A stretch of DNA of 6,027 nucleotides from Acetobacteraceae bacterium (GTDB lineage: Bacteria > Pseudomonadota > Alphaproteobacteria > Acetobacterales > Acetobacteraceae): positions 1 to 6,027 of the forward strand of contig CANJSR010000313.1 in the NCBI GenBank assembly GCA_947476855.1, written 5' to 3'. A model generated the notes under the pieces. The model was not told the DNA's origin. It saw nothing but the letters and a program-made list of their open reading frames with translations, and did no database searches. The translations under genes and the position numbers were made by a program. Shown here piece after piece: positions 1 to 5,419 of the stretch. Each line of letters begins with the position of its first letter. Position 1 is the stretch's first letter.

Positions 1-386
1 CGCGCCTCGGCGTCGCCGCGGGGGACCATTCGGTCATCGTCTGGCCGCTGCTCTGCGGCATGGCCAAGGCGAAGTACTATCTGCTGCTGTGCGATGCCGT
101 GTCCGGGGAGGAAGCGGAGCGGATTGGTCTGATCTCCCTGGCTGTGGACGACGCGGAGCTTGATGCCAAAGCGCTGGAATGCGCGACCCGCCTGGCCGAG
201 GGCGCGCAATCGGCGATCCGCTGGACCAAATACGCGCTGAACAACTGGCTGCGGATGGCTGGGCCGTCCTTCGATGCCTCCCTGGCGCTGGAATTCCTGG
301 GCTTCACCGGGCCGGAAGCGCGGGAGGGGCTGAATTCCCACCTGGAAAAGCGCCGGCCGAATTTTCCACCGGTGTCGAACCTCTGA
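1..386 (+). CDS. enoyl-CoA hydratase/isomerase family protein, C-terminal half (5' end outside window)
   Basis: The reading frame is open from base 3 to the TGA at 384-386, giving 127 visible residues of a protein that is normally about 260 long. It therefore continues upstream rather than starting at the internal ATG at 60. The visible part begins [19 protein letters not shown], then AKAKYYLLL, then [10 protein letters not shown]. This is the usual crotonase-fold run after the oxyanion-hole region. The C-terminus has the helical stretch typical of the superfamily ([14 protein letters not shown]). Members hydrate or isomerise acyl-CoA thioesters in the cytosol as trimers or hexamers. In this subgroup the position of the second catalytic Glu of classical crotonase appears to be Asp (GD motif). 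The oxyanion-hole and first catalytic residues lie outside the window, so the exact reaction cannot be assigned. The next gene begins within the stop codon, indicating co-transcription. Confidence 0.9.
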   Translation, partial: RLGVAAGDHSVIVWPLLCGMAKAKYYLLLCDAVSGEEAERIGLISLAVDDAELDAKALECATRLAEGAQSAIRWTKYALNNWLRMAGPSFDASLALEFLGFTGPEAREGLNSHLEKRRPNFPPVSNL

Positions 387-703
387 GGCTGTTCGTCTAC
401 GGCACGCTGCTTGATCCGGCCACGCTGGCGCGACGGGGTGGGGCTGGGTTGACCCTGGTGCCCGCTTGCCTGGCCGGCTGGCGGCGGGTGGGGCTGCGTG
501 GGTCGCCCTATCCCACGCTGCGGCGTGGCGGGCGGGTTCCCGGCGCGGTGATGGACGTGGGCGCCCCCGCCCTGCGCCGCCTGACCGCCTACGAAGGCCC
601 GCGCTATCGCCTGACCCGGGTTGTCGTCGCGACGCCAAGGGGCAAGATAGGGGCATGGACTTGGATCGCGGCGGGCGCCACGCACCGCCCTTGGAAGGGA
701 TGA
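383..703 (+). CDS. gamma-glutamylcyclotransferase-like protein (AIG2/GGACT fold), CTG start proposed
   Basis: The protein is about 106 residues and opens with the family signature RLFVYGTLL (residues 2-10, strand plus glycine loop). It continues with PYPTL near 42-46 and has YEGPRYRL near 70-77. Glu71 in YEG sits where the catalytic acid of gamma-glutamylcyclotransferases and gamma-glutamylamine cyclotransferases is found. Members release 5-oxoproline from gamma-glutamyl compounds; the substrate here is unknown. No ATG, GTG or TTG lies near the expected N-terminus. The only upstream in-frame ATG (179) would add 68 residues read out of frame through the enoyl-CoA hydratase gene, with no family resemblance. 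I therefore choose CTG at 383, which overlaps the upstream TGA as CTGA. CTG at 389 is an alternative. No good Shine-Dalgarno is visible, so translational coupling is likely. The protein is somewhat short for the family, but the C-terminal Trp region is present. Confidence 0.75.
   Translation: MRLFVYGTLLDPATLARRGGAGLTLVPACLAGWRRVGLRGSPYPTLRRGGRVPGAVMDVGAPALRRLTAYEGPRYRLTRVVVATPRGKIGAWTWIAAGATHRPWKG
693..700 (+). promoter_or_regulatory. ribosome binding site for the aldolase gene
   Basis: The purine-rich GGAAGGGA lies in the last codons of the preceding gene, 9 bases before the ATG at 710. It supports the 710 (or adjacent 713) start over the internal ATG at 740. Confidence 0.5.
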
Positions 704-709
704 AGCGCG

Positions 710-1834
710 ATGATGCAGCCACCTCCGGCACAGCCCGGCATGCGCGAGGACGAGATCGACACCCCCGCGCTGGTCATCGACCTCGACGCCTTCGAATACA
801 ACCTGGACCACATGGCGGCGCTGCTGGCCCCCACCGGGGTGAAGCTGCGGGCCCATGCCAAGACGCATAAGTCGCCGGTCATCGCCAAGTTGCAGATGGC
901 GCGCGGCGCGGTCGGGCAATGCGTGCAGAAGACAACGGAAGCCGAGGTGCTGGCCTGGGGCGGCATCCCCGACATCCTGATCAGCAATGAGGTCGTGGGG
1001 GCCGCCAAGCTCGCCCGCGTCTGCGCCCTGTCGCGGATCACGAATATCGCGCTGTGTGTCGATGATCCGCTCCAGGTGGCGGCGATCGAGGCGGCCGCGT
1101 CCGATGCCGGCATCCGCATGACCGTGCTGGTCGAAATCGACGTCGGCGCCGCCCGCTGCGGCGTGCCGGCCGGCCCCGAGGCCGTGGCGCTGGCCCAACG
1201 GATCGCGGCGTCCAAGCATCTGCGCTTCGGCGGGTTGCAGGCCTACCAGGGCAGTGCCCAGCACAAGCGTACGGTCGCTGAACGCCGGACGCTGATCGAT
1301 GGTGCCATCGATGCGTCGCGCCGGACGGTCGAGCAACTGCGCCAGCAGGGATTGGACTGCCCGATTGTCGGCGGTGCGGGTACCGGGACGTTCCAATTGG
1401 AAGCGGCGTCGGGCGTCTATACCGAGATGCAGGCCGGCAGCTACGTGTTCATGGATGCGGACTACGCGCGCAACCTCGATGCGGGAGGCGCGCCCGTCAG
1501 CACGTTCCGCCATGCGCTGTTCGTGCTGGCGACTGTCATGAGCGCGCCGCGCCGGGGCCTGGCCGTGCTGGACGCGGGGCACAAGGCGGTGGCCGTGGAC
1601 TCGGGGATGCCGACGCTGTGGCAGAAGCCGGATATCCGCTACGTCAGCGCGTCCGACGAACACGGCAAGCTGGATGTCGGCAGCGAGACGGAGATGCCGA
1701 AGCTGGGCGAGAAGCTGCGCCTGGTGCCGGGCCATTGCGACCCGACGGTGGACAAGTACGACTGGTACGTGGGTGTGCGGAAGGGGCGGGTGGAGTGCCT
1801 GTGGCCGGTGGCGGCGCGGGGTGGGTTGAGCTGA
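710..1834 (+). CDS. fold-type III PLP enzyme, D-threo-3-hydroxyaspartate aldolase / D-threonine aldolase-like (DSD1 family)
   Basis: This complete 374-residue protein has an alanine racemase-like N-terminal barrel. RAHAKTHK carries the predicted Schiff-base lysine, Lys51. GGAGTGTF (221-228) is the PLP-phosphate loop. The C-terminal domain has LVPGHCDPT, where His342 and Asp344 match the His-x-Asp metal site of D-threonine aldolases; D-serine dehydratases of the same fold use His-x-Cys. From memory, the blocks [20 protein letters not shown] and HCDPT...[18 protein letters not shown] resemble Paracoccus D-3-hydroxyaspartate aldolase (DHAA/BhcC) more closely than generic D-threonine aldolase. 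Such enzymes split beta-hydroxy amino acids into glycine plus an aldehyde, glyoxylate in the BhcC case. Other beta-hydroxyaspartate cycle genes (bhcA, bhcB, bhcD) are not in the window, so a role in that cycle is unproven. Start: adjacent ATGs at 710 and 713 behind a Shine-Dalgarno, 6 bases after the previous stop. Confidence 0.85.
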   Translation: MMQPPPAQPGMREDEIDTPALVIDLDAFEYNLDHMAALLAPTGVKLRAHAKTHKSPVIAKLQMARGAVGQCVQKTTEAEVLAWGGIPDILISNEVVGAAKLARVCALSRITNIALCVDDPLQVAAIEAAASDAGIRMTVLVEIDVGAARCGVPAGPEAVALAQRIAASKHLRFGGLQAYQGSAQHKRTVAERRTLIDGAIDASRRTVEQLRQQGLDCPIVGGAGTGTFQLEAASGVYTEMQAGSYVFMDADYARNLDAGGAPVSTFRHALFVLATVMSAPRRGLAVLDAGHKAVAVDSGMPTLWQKPDIRYVSASDEHGKLDVGSETEMPKLGEKLRLVPGHCDPTVDKYDWYVGVRKGRVECLWPVAARGGLS

Positions 1835-1840
1835 CCGGGA

Positions 1841-1869
1841 TTGACGACATCAGTGTTTCACCCAACATT
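1841..1869 (+). promoter_or_regulatory. candidate promoter of the toxin-antitoxin operon
   Basis: TTGACG (1841-1846) is a good -35 match. A 17-base spacer leads to AACATT (1864-1869), a weak -10 with 3 of 6 consensus positions. If correct, the spacer is filled by the left arm of the palindrome and transcription would start in the right arm near 1876, about 40 bases before the antitoxin ATG. The placement is inferred by eye; the -10 is the uncertain part. Confidence 0.4.
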
Positions 1870-1887
1870 GATGGTGAAACACTGATG
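1848..1887. repeat. perfect 15-bp inverted repeat with a third half-site, probable TA autoregulatory operator
   Basis: CATCAGTGTTTCACC (1848-1862) and GGTGAAACACTGATG (1873-1887) are exact reverse complements, separated by a 10-base loop (1863-1872). Inside it is a third, 8-of-9 copy of the 9-base half-site. ACATTGATG (1865-1873) and ACACTGATG (1879-1887) are direct repeats 14 bases apart, and CATCAGTGT (1848-1856) is the inverted copy. The element occupies the gap between the aldolase stop and the antitoxin start and overlaps the candidate promoter. This is the classical position for an operator bound by a helix-turn-helix antitoxin or a toxin-antitoxin complex. No T-tract follows the right arm, so it is a poor intrinsic terminator. 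The operator role is inferred from position and symmetry. Confidence 0.7.
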
Positions 1888-1905
1888 CGACATCCATTGG
1901 CAGCC

Positions 1906-1910
1906 GGAGA
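1906..1910 (+). promoter_or_regulatory. ribosome binding site for the antitoxin
   Basis: GGAGA lies 6 bases before the ATG at 1917. It favours ATG 1917 as the start over the in-frame TTG at 1911, which would leave no room for a ribosome binding site. Confidence 0.55.
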
Positions 1911-1916
1911 TTGGTC

Positions 1917-2264
1917 ATGACCACCCGATACGCCGCCGTGCCACGCTTTATCGAAGAACTGAACGACGAGGGCGGGCTGAGCGGCACGGACATCGCTAAC
2001 ATCACCGATGTCTCCAAGGCCACGGTGTCGCGCTGGAAATCGGGCACGATAAAGCCGCAGCCAGGGACACAGCTTGTCCTGTCCGACCTCCATTATATCG
2101 TCGGTCGACTGCGCGAGTATTATGCGACTGACGAAATCCGGACCTGGCTCTATGCCCGTCATCCACAACTGGCGGGGGAGCGGGCGATTGATCTGATCAA
2201 TGGCAACCGCTCCGAGGACGTTCTGCGCGTGCTCGATCGCCTGGATGCGGACGTGTTCCTTTAG
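1917..2264 (+). CDS. Xre/MbcA/ParS-type antitoxin with DUF2384-like C-terminal domain
   Basis: This 115-residue cytosolic protein has two parts. Residues about 21-47 form a helix-turn-helix (LSGTDIANITDVSKATVSRW, then KSGTIKP), whose recognition helix would be around SKATVSRW. Residues about 58-115 match the antitoxin domain paired with RES toxins: the DEIRTWLYARHPQLAGERAI block (72-91), a D-L-I-N-G turn, and a short C-terminal helix ending DADVFL. In known pairs of this family the C-terminus plugs the toxin's NAD+ pocket, and the helix-turn-helix represses the operon. The toxin starts 3 bases after this stop, as expected for a coupled pair. The palindrome just upstream is the likely binding site. 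By hand count, bases 1921-2160 are about 60% GC, against roughly 67-78% in sampled lines of neighbouring genes, which suggests transfer. Start: ATG 1917 with a Shine-Dalgarno, rather than TTG 1911. Confidence 0.88.
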   Translation: MTTRYAAVPRFIEELNDEGGLSGTDIANITDVSKATVSRWKSGTIKPQPGTQLVLSDLHYIVGRLREYYATDEIRTWLYARHPQLAGERAIDLINGNRSEDVLRVLDRLDADVFL

Positions 2265-2267
2265 GCG

Positions 2268-2855
2268 ATGGCACCGACGAGGCCGCGTGAGAGCGGGCTG
2301 CTCGACGCACTGACCGGCATTCCCCCGGTCCCGATCACGACCCACGCCTGGCGTGTCGTACGGGACGGGAGTGACCCGCTGCAATGCAGCGCCGCTGGCG
2401 GGCGGTGGGACGACAGGACCTTCGACGTTCTCTACACATCGACTGCCCGGGATGGCGCGCTTTCCGAGATGTACTTCCATCTGGCGCGCGGGCAGCCAGT
2501 GTTTCCGTCCCAGGTGCGTTATCGGTTGTTTGAACTGGAGATCAGGCTCGACTCCTGCCTGCGCCTTCAGACCCTGGACGCTTTGGCCGGTCTTGGCGTC
2601 AACACGGCGGCGTTTGGCCAGCTATCCTATGCCGAACGGGAGCGGGAGTATCCGCAGACCCAGGATATCGCCGAGGCCGCCCATTTCATCGGTCATGATG
2701 GGATCATGGTGCCGAGCGCACGGGCGCCTTATGGGAATGTTGTGGTGTTCAGTGAGCCGGCGGGTCCTGGCGCGGTCGGCGTCGTCCGGGATCATGGGTT
2801 GATCGACTGGACGGCTTGGCGACGCGATCACCCCGGAGGGTCGTCGTCCCCCTAA
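2268..2855 (+). CDS. RES-domain toxin (NAD+-degrading) of a type II toxin-antitoxin pair
   Basis: This 195-residue protein matches the RES domain over about residues 26-162. WRVVR (28-32) is the first conserved Arg region, and GGRWD (44-48) carries the conserved Arg46. LYTS (55-58) has the conserved Tyr56. ALSEMYFH (64-71) carries Glu67. GIMVPSAR (145-152) carries Ser150 and Arg152, followed by GNVVVF (156-161). These Arg, Tyr, Glu and Ser positions define the family active site. Characterised members (Res, MbcT, ParT) hydrolyse or phosphorolyse NAD+, or ADP-ribosylate a target. Which of these applies here cannot be read from the sequence. All key residues are present, so the toxin looks functional. 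No strong Shine-Dalgarno precedes the ATG; the 3-base gap from the antitoxin stop suggests translational coupling. The C-terminal tail after about residue 165 is poorly conserved. The stop overlaps the end of the convergent DUF2237 gene. Confidence 0.9.
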   Translation: MAPTRPRESGLLDALTGIPPVPITTHAWRVVRDGSDPLQCSAAGGRWDDRTFDVLYTSTARDGALSEMYFHLARGQPVFPSQVRYRLFELEIRLDSCLRLQTLDALAGLGVNTAAFGQLSYAEREREYPQTQDIAEAAHFIGHDGIMVPSARAPYGNVVVFSEPAGPGAVGVVRDHGLIDWTAWRRDHPGGSSSP

Positions 2856-3256
2856 GCCAAATCCACAGAGTACCGCGTCAAATCCACCAGCGCGCAATGC
2901 CGCAGCGCCCCTTCCTCGGTCGCCTTCAGCACCACCTGGGGCGCCGCGTTCGCCTCCAAGGCCTCCTGCCACCGAGGCGCGCACAGGCACCACCGATCCC
3001 CCGGCTTCAGCCCCGCGAACCCGAACTCCGGCCGAGGCGTCGACAGATCGTTCCCCGACGCCTTGCTGAACGCCAGGAATTCCTCGGTCATCACGGCGCA
3101 GACCGTATGGCTGCCGACATCCTCGGGTGCGGTGTCGCAGCAGCCATTGCGGAAGAAACCGGTCATCGGCTCAGACGAGCACATGGCCAGCGGCCCACCC
3201 AGCACATTGCGGGAAGGCCGCCGGCCCGGACGCCGACCGGTTTCATCGAATGGCAT
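2852..3256 (-). CDS. DUF2237 family cysteine-rich protein
   Basis: This 134-residue protein matches the uncharacterised DUF2237 family almost throughout. NVLGGPL (17-23) is followed by TGFFRNGCCDT (32-42), EDVGSHTVCAVMT (45-57), FSKASGNDLSTPRPEFGF (63-80), LKPGDRWCLCAPRWQEA (83-99) and a short C-terminal block. Cys26, 39, 40, 53, 90 and 92 lie in conserved blocks, which suggests metal binding or redox chemistry, but no function is established. No signal peptide or membrane segment is seen. The first 15 residues are Arg-rich and look less conserved. The start is well supported: an AGGAGG Shine-Dalgarno (complement of 3264-3269) lies 7 bases upstream, inside the end of nusB. The ATG comes 3 bases after the nusB stop, so it is the last visible gene of the rib-nusB transcript. 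Its stop (complement of 2852-2854) is interleaved with the toxin stop on the other strand. Confidence 0.88.
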   Translation of the reverse strand: MPFDETGRRPGRRPSRNVLGGPLAMCSSEPMTGFFRNGCCDTAPEDVGSHTVCAVMTEEFLAFSKASGNDLSTPRPEFGFAGLKPGDRWCLCAPRWQEALEANAAPQVVLKATEEGALRHCALVDLTRYSVDLA

Positions 3257-3259
3257 GCC

Positions 3260-3760
3260 TTACCCTCCTGACCGCTCCGCCCGCGCGAAATCATCGGGGC
3301 GCAACAACCGCGCCAGCCGATCGAGCACGGCGTTGGCGAGGCCCGCCTCGGGGCCGGTGAAGAACCCCCGCGCGACATCCAGATACTCGTTGATCACGAC
3401 CCGCGCCGGCGGCCCGTCGGCCATCGCGAGCTCCGCCCCACCGGCACGCAGTAGCGCCCGCAACACCGGGTCCAGCCGGTTGATCGGCCAGTCGGCCGGC
3501 AAGGCCTGGGCCAGCATCGCGTCGATGGTTTCCTGCTGGCGGATCGTGGCGCGGACGATACGGCTGAACAGCGGCACCTCCGCGTCCGGAATCCGCCCGT
3601 CCTCGAAGCCCGCGCCGCTGGGCGGTTCGCCCAGGCGGTGGCGGATGAACTGGTCGATCACCGTTTCCGGGCTGTCGCCGGCCTGCTCGCTCTGGAACAG
3701 CGCCTGCACCGCGGCCACGCGCGAGGCGGTACGGGAACGGGTCTTGGGTGCCTTGCTCAT
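3260..3760 (-). CDS. nusB: transcription antitermination factor NusB
   Basis: This 166-residue all-helical RNA-binding protein joins NusE (ribosomal protein S10) on boxA RNA in rRNA antitermination complexes. Diagnostic segments are the N-terminal Arg-rich helix with SRVAAVQALFQ (13-23), INRLDPVLRALLRAGGAEL (93-111) and VVINEYLDVARGFF (121-134). The closing block is GLANAVLDRLARLL (140-153). It is about 25 residues longer than E. coli NusB, through a loop near 42-60 and a short tail, which is common in alphaproteobacteria. It follows ribH after a 25-base gap, the usual rib-nusB neighbourhood. The ATG (complement of 3758-3760) has only a weak purine run (AGGGG) placed too far upstream. No better in-frame start is visible, so translation may rely on ribH coupling. 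Confidence 0.95.
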   Translation of the reverse strand: MSKAPKTRSRTASRVAAVQALFQSEQAGDSPETVIDQFIRHRLGEPPSGAGFEDGRIPDAEVPLFSRIVRATIRQQETIDAMLAQALPADWPINRLDPVLRALLRAGGAELAMADGPPARVVINEYLDVARGFFTGPEAGLANAVLDRLARLLRPDDFARAERSGG

Positions 3761-3785
3761 GACCGGTTCGATTGGAACCCCTGGA

Positions 3786-4268
3786 TCATGCGGCCCCCAG
3801 ATGGCGGGCGGCGTTGATCTGGATCAGAGCGGCGGCGGCGGCCTCGGCCCCCTTGTTATGGCCATCCTGACCCGACCGGGCCTCGGCCTGCGCCAGCGTG
3901 TCGCAGGTCAGCAGCCCGGTGCCCAGGCACATGCCGAACTGCAACGACACGTCCAGTATCGCCTGCATCGTGGCGGCGCAGATGAAGTCATAATGGTCGG
4001 TCTCGCCACGGATCACGCAGCCCAGGGCGACGAAACCGTCGTACCGCTTCGACCCGCGCATCGCGAGGCGCAGCACCTGCGGCAGCTCATAGGCGCCAGC
4101 GACGTCCAGCACCTCGGCGGTTCCACCGGCCTCGCCGATGATGCGTTGGGCCCCGATCGTCATCCCGTCGATCACGGTCCGGTAATAGGGCGCCCGCACG
4201 ATCAGCAGGTGCGGCGCGGGCCCGGCGACCGCGGGCGCCGAGGGAAGGGCGGCGTCCTGAGTGCTCAT
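3786..4268 (-). CDS. ribH: 6,7-dimethyl-8-ribityllumazine synthase
   Basis: RibH condenses 5-amino-6-ribitylaminouracil with 3,4-dihydroxy-2-butanone 4-phosphate, the penultimate step of riboflavin synthesis, in the cytosol. The 160-residue protein has the expected motifs: an aromatic APYYRTVIDG segment (26-35), where Tyr28 or Tyr29 would stack on the substrate, and GAYELP (58-63). ALGCVIRGETDHYDFI (81-96) contains the general-acid/base His92 and the phosphate-binding Gly-Glu-Thr. GTGLLTCDTLAQAEAR (116-131) carries the conserved Arg131. The first 18 residues are an Ala/Pro-rich extension. Tyr replaces the more common Phe in the GAFELP motif, a conservative change. The ATG overlaps the ribBX stop as ATGA (4265-4268). 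A GGAGG ribosome binding site (complement of 4277-4281) lies about 9 bases upstream. Confidence 0.96.
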   Translation of the reverse strand: MSTQDAALPSAPAVAGPAPHLLIVRAPYYRTVIDGMTIGAQRIIGEAGGTAEVLDVAGAYELPQVLRLAMRGSKRYDGFVALGCVIRGETDHYDFICAATMQAILDVSLQFGMCLGTGLLTCDTLAQAEARSGQDGHNKGAEAAAAALIQINAARHLGAA

Positions 4269-5419
4269 ACTTCGTATCCTCCGCCGACGATGTCCGGGAT
4301 CGGCCGTTGTTCGATGATGTTCAGGCCATAGCCTTCCAGGCCGACCACGGTGCGGCGGCGGTTGGTCAGCAGCACCATGTCCTTGACGCCAAGGTCGAGC
4401 AGGATTTGCGCCCCGATGCCATAGTCGCGCAGGACCTTCTGCGGCTTCTCGTTCTGCGAGAGCTGCCGCACCCGTTCGGCGAGCGCGGTCTTGCGATGCT
4501 CCCGGATCAGCACGACGACGCCGCGGCCGGCCTTCGCGATCATGTGCATGGAGTTGTGGATCGAAATCCAGTGCGGAGAGGCGGTCATGTCATCCAGCAG
4601 GTCGACCGCGTGCATCCGCACCAGGATCGGGCCGGGACCGCTCAGGTCGCCCTTCACGAGCGCCAGATGCTCCTGGTACTCGACCGTGTTGGCATAGACC
4701 ACCGCGCGCCATTCGCCGCCGGCGGGGTGCTTGTAGCTGCCTTCCTCCACCTTGCGGACCAGGCGCTCGGTGATGCGCCGGTGGGCGATCAGGTCGGCGA
4801 TCGTCCCCAGCTTGAGGTTGTGCATCTGCGCGAAGGCCACCAGGTCCGGCATGCGCGCCATGGTGCCGTCGTCGTTCATGATCTCGCAGATCACCGCGGC
4901 CGGGTACAGGCCGGCGCTGCGGGAGAAATCGACGGATGCCTCGGTATGGCCGGCGCGGACCAGGGTCCCGCCTTCGCGTGCCATCAGCGGGAACACGTGG
5001 CCCGGCGTGGTGATGTCGTCGCGGCCGCTTTCCGGGTTGATCGCCACGGCCACGGTGCGGGCGCGGTCGGCGGCGGAGATACCGGTCGTCACACCCTCCC
5101 GCGCCTCGATCGACACGGTGAACGCGGTCTGGTGGCGCGTGCCGTTCTGCTGGCTCATGAGCGGCAGGCCGAGCTGTTCCACCCGCTGGCGGGTCATGGC
5201 GAGGCAGATCAGGCCGCGCGCGTACTTGGCCATGAAGTTGATCGCGTCGGGCGTGGCGAACTGGGCGGGGATGATGAGGTCGCCCTCGTTCTCCCGGTCC
5301 TCGTCATCCACCAGGATGAACATGCGGCCGTTGCGCGCTTCCTCGATCAGGTCGGCGGCCGGTGAGATGAACTTCGACAGTTCGGTCTTCACCGGAGGTT
5401 CGTAGAACAGGTTTTCCAT
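4265..5419 (-). CDS. ribBX: 3,4-dihydroxy-2-butanone 4-phosphate synthase fused to a degenerate GTP cyclohydrolase II-like domain (RibBX type)
   Basis: The N-terminal domain (about 1-215) is an intact RibB, which makes the four-carbon riboflavin precursor from ribulose 5-phosphate. It has the acidic catalytic loop DDEDRENEGDL (38-48), RHQTAFTVSIEA (95-106), TTPGHVFPL (137-145) and RAGHTEASVD (155-164). The C-terminal domain (about 218-384) keeps the GTP cyclohydrolase II outline (LALVKGD, ILVRMH, YGIGAQILLDLG, LLTN). However, it contains no cysteine at all, so the three zinc ligands are lost, and the QEGRGIGL motif reads REHRKTAL. This matches the RibBX variant described in Proteobacteria, whose X domain lacks cyclohydrolase activity and whose role is unsettled. 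A separate ribA is therefore expected elsewhere. The 384-residue length is normal. ATG overlaps the ribE stop by one base (TGATG), with an AAAGGGGG ribosome binding site 7 bases upstream (complement of 5427-5434). Automated pipelines may mislabel it as bifunctional RibBA. Confidence 0.93.
   Translation of the reverse strand: MENLFYEPPVKTELSKFISPAADLIEEARNGRMFILVDDEDRENEGDLIIPAQFATPDAINFMAKYARGLICLAMTRQRVEQLGLPLMSQQNGTRHQTAFTVSIEAREGVTTGISAADRARTVAVAINPESGRDDITTPGHVFPLMAREGGTLVRAGHTEASVDFSRSAGLYPAAVICEIMNDDGTMARMPDLVAFAQMHNLKLGTIADLIAHRRITERLVRKVEEGSYKHPAGGEWRAVVYANTVEYQEHLALVKGDLSGPGPILVRMHAVDLLDDMTASPHWISIHNSMHMIAKAGRGVVVLIREHRKTALAERVRQLSQNEKPQKVLRDYGIGAQILLDLGVKDMVLLTNRRRTVVGLEGYGLNIIEQRPIPDIVGGGYEV

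Noticed and set aside
179..382. ATG-initiated N-terminal extension of the cyclotransferase-like gene
   Set aside because: The 68 extra residues are the enoyl-CoA hydratase sequence read in another frame and do not resemble the family, whose members start directly at the LFVYGTL strand.
77..1735. 552-residue open frame on the minus strand
   Set aside because: It is antisense to three recognisable genes, rich in Arg/His/Gly/Ala low-complexity sequence, and shows no family motif. High-GC DNA commonly leaves such frames open.
1848..1887. Hairpin as an intrinsic terminator for the aldolase operon
   Set aside because: No T-run follows the right arm (next bases CGACATCC), and the stem is only moderately GC-rich. 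Its overlap with a promoter-like site fits an operator better.
1644..2480. 278-residue minus-strand frame spanning the TA operator region
   Set aside because: It crosses the palindrome and is antisense to the aldolase end, the antitoxin and the toxin start. It has no motif and no plausible ribosome binding site.
3063..4331. 422-residue open frame on the plus strand
   Set aside because: It runs antisense through DUF2237, nusB and ribH, whose products are unmistakable. Its composition is Ser/Arg/Gly-rich with no domain.
4307..5365. 352-residue open frame on the plus strand
   Set aside because: It is the antisense of ribBX, rich in His/Asp/Val/Arg, and an artefact of GC-rich codons.
4265..5419. 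Annotation as bifunctional RibBA with GTP cyclohydrolase II activity
   Set aside because: All zinc-ligand cysteines and the QEGRGIGL motif are missing from the C-terminal domain, so only the DHBP synthase activity is supported.
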